Assembly: GCA_002404055.1 (NCBI GenBank)
Contig: DHIZ01000315.1
Location: 48,218 to 71,625 of the forward strand
Direction: 5' to 3'
DNA from: Chloroflexi bacterium UBA4733
Lineage (GTDB): Bacteria; Chloroflexota; UBA4733
Length of the DNA: 23,408 nt
The notes under the pieces are model-generated. The model was not told where the DNA came from. It saw nothing but the letters and a program-made list of their open reading frames with translations, and did not search any database. The position numbers and the translations under genes are program-made. Numbering within the stretch: position 1 is the first letter of the stretch; each line of letters starts with the position of its first letter. Positions 19,078-23,408 of the stretch are shown in pieces.

Positions 19078-19176
19078 CCGTAGGGGCAGGCCCCCGTGCC
19101 TGCCCTGCTCGCCCGTCAACAATCGATCGTTGTTCGCGACCGGAGAAAGGGCAGGCACAGGGGCCTGCCCCTACGG
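19078..19176. repeat. 29-bp inverted repeat of the 'taggggcaggcc' type
   Basis: Arms 19078-19106 and 19148-19176 are reverse complements at 28 of 29 positions, separated by about 41 bp. Each arm itself contains GGGGCAGGCC and TGCCTGCCC. It lies 22 bp after the isomerase stop and about 50 bp before the rplU promoter, so it could end the upstream message by structure. It may also simply be a mobile palindromic element. It differs in sequence from the other repeat family in the window. Confidence 0.85.
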
Positions 19177-19226
19177 GAACACCGGCCGGTAGTCATTCGA
19201 GAAGGTGGGGCAGGCCCGCTGGCTTT

Positions 19227-19256
19227 TTGACGGCCCCCCACCCGCACGGCTATACT
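19227..19256 (+). promoter_or_regulatory. sigma-70-like promoter of rplU-rpmA
   Basis: TTGACG (19227-19232) and TATACT (19251-19256) each match consensus at 5 of 6 positions, with an 18-bp spacer. Transcription would begin near 19263, about 66 nt before the rplU ATG. The leader contains a small hairpin, GCCTT-TCG-AAGGC, near 19299-19311. Confidence 0.65.
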
Positions 19257-19328
19257 GTCCGTTCGTGTCGCATGAGCGAGCACCGTTGCAACGTGCCTTT
19301 CGAAGGCCGCCGAGTAGGGAACTGAGTC

Positions 19329-19901
19329 ATGTTTGCAGTCGTCCAGACTGGCGGCAAGCAGTATCGCGTTGCTGTCGGCCAGAGTATTCAAGTGGAAAAG
19401 TTGCCCAACATCAAGGGCGACTCGTTTGAGTTCGACCGTGTGCTGATGGTCTGTGAGGGCGACCAGATCACCGCCGGTACGCCGCTCGTGGCTGGCGTAC
19501 GGGTCGTCGCCACGATCAGCCGCCAGGAGCGGGGACCCAAGATTCTCGTCTTCCGCTACAAGTCCAAGAAGCGCGTGCGGGTGCTGCGCGGCCACCGCCA
19601 GAGTCTGACACAACTCTTCATTCGTGATATCGTCGTGAACGGCGAAAGCACAGCAGCACGTTCGGCCCCGGCAGAGCAGCCGTCACCGGCGGCCACAACG
19701 CTGACGGCCGCGCCGGCCGCCGAACCAGAGGCAGCACTCATCGCGTCACCCGTGGACCCCGTTACGGAAATGGCTGCTCCCGCCGCGGAAGCCGCCGCGG
19801 CGATTGAGACTCCGCCTGCTGAAGCCGCTTCAGCAACGGATGAGTCGACCTTAGAGACAGCGGAGACACCTACTGCAACGACTGAAGGGACCGAGGCATA
19901 A
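19329..19901 (+). CDS. rplU: 50S ribosomal protein L21 with long acidic Ala/Pro tail
   Basis: Residues 1-104 are a complete L21: MFAVVQTGGKQYRV at the start, then RYKSKKRVRVLRGHRQ and LFIRDI near 76-101, which contact 23S rRNA. Residues about 105-190 form an extra low-complexity tail rich in Ala, Pro, Glu and Thr, almost free of basic residues, nearly doubling the usual length of about 103. The tail is probably disordered and extends from the ribosome surface. ATG 19329 fits the canonical N-terminus. The stop TAA is immediately followed by the rpmA ATG. Confidence 0.97.
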   Translation: MFAVVQTGGKQYRVAVGQSIQVEKLPNIKGDSFEFDRVLMVCEGDQITAGTPLVAGVRVVATISRQERGPKILVFRYKSKKRVRVLRGHRQSLTQLFIRDIVVNGESTAARSAPAEQPSPAATTLTAAPAAEPEAALIASPVDPVTEMAAPAAEAAAAIETPPAEAASATDESTLETAETPTATTEGTEA

Positions 19902-20198
19902 ATGGCTCATAAAAAGGGCGTCGGTAGCTCACGCAACGGCCGCGACAGCCAGGCGCAACGCCTGGGCGTCAAGCGCTACGACGGGCAGGTGGTGACCTCC
20001 GGCAGCATCCTGGTACGCCAGCGCGGCACGCGCATCAACCCTGGCCGCAACGTCGGCCTCGGCCGCGACCACACGTTGTTCGCCACGGTGGACGGCACCG
20101 TCAAGTATGAATGGGAGCGACGCGACAAAAAGCGTGTCAGCGTCTATCCGATCACCGCAGCGGTGGCGTCACCTGCCGCGGGGGCTGTCGCGGGCTAG
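19902..20198 (+). CDS. rpmA: 50S ribosomal protein L27
   Basis: 98 aa, complete. It starts [20 protein letters not shown], the conserved N-terminus reaching towards the peptidyl transferase centre, and continues [11 protein letters not shown] and [13 protein letters not shown]. There is no cleavable N-terminal extension of the Firmicutes type. ATG follows the rplU TAA with no spacer, so translation is coupled, and no gene of the ysxB type lies between them. The short C-terminal tail is Ala/Gly-rich. A palindromic repeat begins 6 nt after the stop. Confidence 0.97.
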   Translation: MAHKKGVGSSRNGRDSQAQRLGVKRYDGQVVTSGSILVRQRGTRINPGRNVGLGRDHTLFATVDGTVKYEWERRDKKRVSVYPITAAVASPAAGAVAG

Positions 20199-20204
20199 AG
20201 CGGC

Positions 20205-20284
20205 GGCCTGGCGACTGAAGTCGCGGCTAACGAGTCCGCGCAGGCGGACTTCGCTCTGGTAGCCGCGACTTCAGTCGCCAGGCC
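20205..20284. repeat. composite palindromic repeat with 25-bp perfect arms
   Basis: Arms 20205-20229 and 20260-20284 are perfect reverse complements (GGCCTGGCGACTGAAGTCGC plus GGCTA). Between them is GTCCGCGCAGGCGGAC (20234-20249), itself a hairpin. The right two-thirds, read on the minus strand, match the 3997-4043 unit. It starts 6 nt after the rpmA stop and may act as the 3' structure of rplU-rpmA mRNA and of the convergent SWIM gene. There is no T-tract. Confidence 0.9.
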
Positions 20285-20311
20285 AGCTATGCCACGAAAT
20301 CCTAAATGAAC

Positions 20312-20590
20312 CTACACCGCTACAGGCGTGGGCGGGATGCCTGCGCTCTCGGCGGCCTCCTCGGTGAGCATGCCGCGCAAAATCTGCTCCATCGCCATGG
20401 TGTGACAGCAGCGGTTCCAGCCCTGGAAAAAGTGGCAACTGCAATGCCAGACGCCATCGGTGAGCGTCACCTCGTGCTCGTCGTTGTCGCCGTGGAAGGC
20501 AATCGCGAAGTTGCTAAAACGGATTCGCGACTCTCGCTCGGCCGCATAACGATGGGCCTTCTCGACTTTGCCGTACCAGCTCGATTGCAC
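20312..20590 (-). CDS. SWIM zinc-finger protein
   Basis: Small 92-aa protein with a SWIM-type zinc ligand set: C50, C52, C61 and H63 (WHCSCHFFQGWNRCCH, CxCx8CxH). SWIM fingers mediate DNA or protein binding. The N-terminal half (KVEKAHRYAAERESRIRF, then FHGDN) matches how I recall stand-alone SWIM proteins of Chloroflexota and cyanobacteria. The start is GTG 20590, decided by AAGGAGG 5 nt upstream; ATG 20608 would place that Shine-Dalgarno inside the gene. A tandem CACGTG repeat lies upstream. The role is unknown; it is convergent with rpmA across the composite repeat. Confidence 0.85.
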   Translation of the reverse strand: MQSSWYGKVEKAHRYAAERESRIRFSNFAIAFHGDNDEHEVTLTDGVWHCSCHFFQGWNRCCHTMAMEQILRGMLTEEAAESAGIPPTPVAV

Positions 20591-20595
20591 GGAAA

Positions 20596-20602
20596 CCTCC
20601 TT
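20596..20602 (-). promoter_or_regulatory. Shine-Dalgarno that fixes the SWIM gene start
   Basis: AAGGAGG on the minus strand lies 5 nt before GTG 20590 and downstream of ATG 20608. It therefore supports the GTG start and not the longer frame. Confidence 0.75.
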
Positions 20603-20609
20603 CTGCATG

Positions 20610-20630
20610 CCACGTGACCACCACGTGACC
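20610..20630 (-). promoter_or_regulatory. tandem CACGTG-containing repeat, probable operator
   Basis: CCACGTGACC occurs at 20610-20619 and again at 20621-20630. The 11-bp period places both palindromic CACGTG cores on about the same face of the helix. The site is 20 bp upstream of the SWIM gene start, where a repressor or activator dimer pair could bind. The protein is not known. Confidence 0.5.
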
Positions 20631-20958
20631 TACCATGCCACAGGCGCCTGCCTCGCACATTGACCGTGTTGATGGGCGAAAGCAACTGGATGGGCCCAAG
20701 AGTGTGCTTGCAATTGACGGGCAATACCAGGCGAATCAACACAAGGGGGCAGGAGATGCGCGCCTGTTTGCGAGACATCGGACATGGCCGCCTCGTTTCA
20801 CCTCGTCGTGCGGAGTATACCAAACTCCGTCAAGGCGCGCAGCAAGCGATGCCTGCCCGGCAAGGCTGGCGCGTGGTCTACGCGAGCTGCGTCCCGCGCG
20901 CTACACTCTCCCCGGTCAGTCGTGGCCATTGGATCCTGGCCCGGAAAGGAGCGTGGTT
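20631..20958. other. divergent intergenic region without a supported gene
   Basis: 328 bp between the SWIM gene and the prsW upstream reading frame. Open frames exist on both strands, one from ATG 20757 preceded by AGGAG, but their sequences are Arg-rich without motifs and run out of frame into prsW. No confident promoter pair was found. Confidence 0.45.
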
Positions 20959-21033
20959 ATGGTTCACGTACGATGGCATCCTTCGGGCGATGCCTCGCCT
21001 GGGGCCGCCGGCTGGTCGAGTGCGATCACATGA
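20959..21033 (+). CDS. 24-codon upstream ORF coupled to prsW
   Basis: ATG 20959 has GGAAAGGAG ending 7 nt upstream, much better than anything before the prsW ATG. The frame encodes 24 residues (MVHVRWHPSGDASPGAAGWS, then SAIT) and ends in TGA at 21031-21033. That stop overlaps the prsW ATG (ATGA at 21030-21033). It may bring ribosomes to the weakly initiated prsW start, or be a regulatory leader peptide. It could also be chance, as no homologue is known to me. Confidence 0.4.
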   Translation: MVHVRWHPSGDASPGAAGWSSAIT

Positions 21034-22337
21034 GCGCTGCGCGTCACCGCCACACGCCGATTTCCGGTGTACCCATTGCGATATCGGCGCTGGCAGTCAC
21101 TCTGGCTGCTTTGGTCTGGAACGCCGTGTTCAACATGGCCCGGCCGATCGTCTCGCATTCGTTGTACATCGTACCTCCGGCGCTGGCGCTTGTCGGTGGA
21201 CTGCTGGTGGCGGCTGCGGTCAGCCGCATGCGCCACCGCTGGACGGCCGCAATCGCCGCGGTCATTGCCGGACTGATCGTGGGTGTCATTGCCGGCGTGG
21301 TCGCGCTGCTGGCGGTGTCGTCCGTTGTTGGCACGGCGGCGATGCAAGGGGACGATGCCTTCGCTGCCAACGAAGGGGTGGTCGCCCTCATCGTGGCGCC
21401 CCTGGAATGTCTCTTCATCGCCCTGCTGGGAGTGCGGTTGGCAGGGCCTCGCCGCCTGGACCCGACGGTACCGTCGACGGTCAGCACGCCAGGAGCTCCG
21501 TTGCTGACCGACCCTACGACGCCCCTCATGCCACATGTCAGCGCGCAGCGCCATCGACACTATCGGGTGGTCCTGATTGCCGGCCTGTTGCTCTTCGCCG
21601 TCCTGACTGGGTTGACGGCCGAGACCGGTAGCGTCATCGCGGTGGCAGCCGTGCTGGTCGTGGGCAGCTTTTTCGTGCCGGTCGTCTACGTTGAGTACAT
21701 ACAGGAGATCGACGCTTTCGGCGGCGTACCGCACGGGGCGCTGGTGCGCACCGGCTTCCTGACTGCATTGTTCGGCATCCCTTCGGCCGGCGTGCTGGAA
21801 GCTATCGAGCACGCCGGCGCAGGCTCCCTGCTGCCCGCGCTGCTCACCGGGTTCACCGAGGAGGGCGTAAAGATCCTGCTGGTTGTACTGCTCTTGCGCC
21901 GGACGCGCTATCGCTTCGAATTGGACGGCGTCATCTTCGGCGCCGCCGCCGGCATGGGCTTCGCCGCCTTTGAGAACGCCGGCTACGCCATCACCGCACT
22001 TTCCCAGCACGGCATCCCCGACTTCCTCTCCACGCTGTGGCTGCGGCAGGCGCTGGGTCCCTTCGGCCACGGCACCTGGACTGCGGCTATTGCCGCGGTG
22101 GTCTGGCGGCAACGCTATGGCGGACCGCGCGCCGCCTCTGCCGGCATCCTCGGCGCGTATGTCGTCTCCAGTGTGCTCCACGCCGCCTGGGACTGGAACC
22201 CGCTCGGCGGGTTAGGGGGCTTCTTCTGGCTGCTGGCCGTCGGCGCCATCAGCATCGCTGTCCTGCGCGGCCGCGTCCGCGAATCTATCCGCCAGGAGCG
22301 CCTCTTCGCGGCAAGTCCACAGTTCTCGGCGTCCTAA
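21030..22337 (+). CDS. PrsW-family intramembrane protease
   Basis: 435-aa polytopic membrane protein. The C-terminal half carries the PrsW set: EEGVK (E277, E278, K281), FAAFEN (E315, N316), FGHGTW (H347) and LHAAWDW (H384), each in a hydrophobic helix. PrsW cleaves the anti-sigma factor RsiW in B. subtilis; related CAAX-like proteases cut or bind prenylated proteins. The N-terminal half has about four or five helices plus a Thr/Pro linker (residues 150-165). The open frame extends upstream to 20784, but that part is Arg/Ser-rich, so ATG 21030 was chosen. Initiation likely depends on the overlapping upstream reading frame. No anti-sigma factor is in the window. Confidence 0.85.
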   Translation: MSAARHRHTPISGVPIAISALAVTLAALVWNAVFNMARPIVSHSLYIVPPALALVGGLLVAAAVSRMRHRWTAAIAAVIAGLIVGVIAGVVALLAVSSVVGTAAMQGDDAFAANEGVVALIVAPLECLFIALLGVRLAGPRRLDPTVPSTVSTPGAPLLTDPTTPLMPHVSAQRHRHYRVVLIAGLLLFAVLTGLTAETGSVIAVAAVLVVGSFFVPVVYVEYIQEIDAFGGVPHGALVRTGFLTALFGIPSAGVLEAIEHAGAGSLLPALLTGFTEEGVKILLVVLLLRRTRYRFELDGVIFGAAAGMGFAAFENAGYAITALSQHGIPDFLSTLWLRQALGPFGHGTWTAAIAAVVWRQRYGGPRAASAGILGAYVVSSVLHAAWDWNPLGGLGGFFWLLAVGAISIAVLRGRVRESIRQERLFAASPQFSAS

Positions 22338-22543
22338 AGTCGGGGTGCGTTGATTCGCCGGAGCACCGTTCCAGCTTTTACGTAGCACGGCCGGAGCGCG
22401 GACTATCCAGCCTAACGTCAACAACGTCATTGCTGGGCCGGCACTCAGGCGCTGGCGTGTCCTGGCACAGCTTGTGCGCTGGCTCGCTGGCTAGGCTTGC
22501 TATTGGGCATGGACCAGCAACCGGTCGGAAGGGGCACGACGGA

Positions 22544-23266
22544 GTGAGTCGGTATAACGCGGGCAGAGTGTCGCCAAACGCTGCACGGAATGATGTGCCC
22601 CACCTTCGGTTCATTCTCGGGGAACTGTTGCTCGTGGCGGCACTGGCGGCATTGGCACTGGACCTGAAGCGACACCCTGGTCCTTTACCCTACGACGTGA
22701 GCGTGACGCTGGGTGAGCAGCACCTCCTGCTGCCACACCACTTGCTCTCGTCGGCGCTGGAGGAAGTCAGCCAGATCAACTGGCCAATCCCCGCCGGTAT
22801 CGTGGTCGGCGTCGTCGTCATTGGCCTGCTCCTCCTGCGCCACTGGCTGGAGGCGCTCACCGCGTTGGCTGCGTCCGTACTGAGCGATCTGACCAGTTAC
22901 CAGGTGAACCAGTTCGTGCAACGCCCCAGGCCCAGTGGCCACGGCATCGTTATCCTGCAGAACATCGCCAACTACTTCAGCTTCCCCTCCGGTCATGTGG
23001 TCCACGCCGTTGCCTTCTTTGGTCTCCTTTTCTTCTTCTGCCTGGTAGCACAACGCGACGCGCGCTGGTTGGCACTGGTCGCCATCGTGCTGCTGGTGCT
23101 CATCCTGGCCATGGGACCCTCCCGAGTCCTGGAGGGCGAGCATTGGCCCAGCGACGTGGTCGGCGGGTACCTCGTGGGCGGCTTCTGGCTCGTCATCACC
23201 ACGCACGTCTACGCCTGGCTAGCGCGCCACCGGCTGCCGCCGTACCGCCGGTCGATTATCCGATAA
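22544..23266 (+). CDS. PAP2-family membrane phosphatase
   Basis: Likely lipid or undecaprenyl-diphosphate phosphatase, 240 aa, about six transmembrane helices. Motif 2 is PSGHV (148-152, H151) and motif 3 is SRVLEGEHWPSD (193-204, H200 and D204), both intact. Motif 1, normally K-x6-RP, reads N-QFVQRP-RP: Asn122 takes the lysine position. GTG 22544 was chosen because GGAAGGGG stands 9 nt upstream; the longer open frame overlaps the prsW gene. It follows prsW by 206 bp on the same strand. Loss of the lysine could lower activity or shift substrate. Confidence 0.88.
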   Translation: MSRYNAGRVSPNAARNDVPHLRFILGELLLVAALAALALDLKRHPGPLPYDVSVTLGEQHLLLPHHLLSSALEEVSQINWPIPAGIVVGVVVIGLLLLRHWLEALTALAASVLSDLTSYQVNQFVQRPRPSGHGIVILQNIANYFSFPSGHVVHAVAFFGLLFFFCLVAQRDARWLALVAIVLLVLILAMGPSRVLEGEHWPSDVVGGYLVGGFWLVITTHVYAWLARHRLPPYRRSIIR

Positions 23267-23408
23267 GAAGTGACCTTGCTGGCTCGCTTGTGCCTGCGCG
23301 TGGAGGAAAGCAACTCGTTGGGAACGTTGGGCGCGTAAACCGAACTGCACCAGTCCGTGTCTGTTCGGTAACGCCAACAAATCCCTGACATTGGCTCCCC
23401 CCCACGCC

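Noticed and set aside
19107..19147. Small palindrome AACAATCGATCGTTGTT in the loop of the large inverted repeat
   Set aside because: Only AACAA/TTGTT pair. The centre is odd-length and imperfect, too weak to call an operator.
20660..21631. Plus-strand 323-codon open frame, including ATG 20757 with AGGAG adjacent
   Set aside because: The later part is out of frame with the well-supported PrsW protein. The early part has no motif and the Shine-Dalgarno directly abuts the ATG.
20964..22181. Minus-strand 405-codon open frame
   Set aside because: It is antisense to prsW and rich in His/Gln/Arg, with no domain.

Overview
This is a GC-rich bacterial chromosomal segment, most consistent with Chloroflexota. 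That placement is an inference from the gene content: a double-GAF HisKA_2 kinase, a membrane-anchored LuxR-type kinase and regulator pair, a PrsW-type membrane protease, a small SWIM-finger protein, and short palindromic repeats of the 'gcgactgaagtcgc' and 'taggggcaggcc' types. I ran no database search. No tRNA, rRNA, CRISPR array or intact mobile element was seen.

Left block (57-3936, + strand): a two-GAF histidine kinase, the ribosome-assembly GTPase Obg and a small membrane protein form a tight unit. The last two overlap by ATGA. Kinase next to Obg recalls the spo0B-obg pair of Bacillus subtilis.

Middle block (about 3940-11200) looks like an eroded accessory region. It holds a minimal nucleotidyltransferase (MNT) whose HEPN partner is frameshifted and cut off by a palindromic repeat. 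Next are an exported protein coupled to an unrecognised A/T-richer gene, a frameshifted gene remnant and a 58-residue membrane-protein stub. A two-component system follows in which the regulator is intact, but the kinase has lost its N-terminus, appears to have an internal deletion and carries an in-frame TGA. The block ends with an intact membrane protein and an N-terminal fragment of a XerC/D-like recombinase.

Right block (11308-23266) is mostly intact. polA and a membrane protein lie on the minus strand. Divergently, panB, an S9 peptidase and a TIM-barrel isomerase form a likely operon. After a 29-bp inverted repeat come rplU-rpmA with a good sigma-70-like promoter, followed by a composite palindromic repeat. 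A SWIM-finger protein on the minus strand has a tandem CACGTG site upstream. A PrsW-family protease is preceded by a coupled 24-codon upstream reading frame, and a PAP2 phosphatase with an altered first motif closes the window.

No complete new defence or mobile system is evident. The most interesting signals are the repeat-truncated MNT/HEPN pair, the stepwise-decayed sensor kinase, the upstream reading frame before prsW, the helically phased repeat before the SWIM gene, and the pair of coupled unknown genes at 4966-6362.
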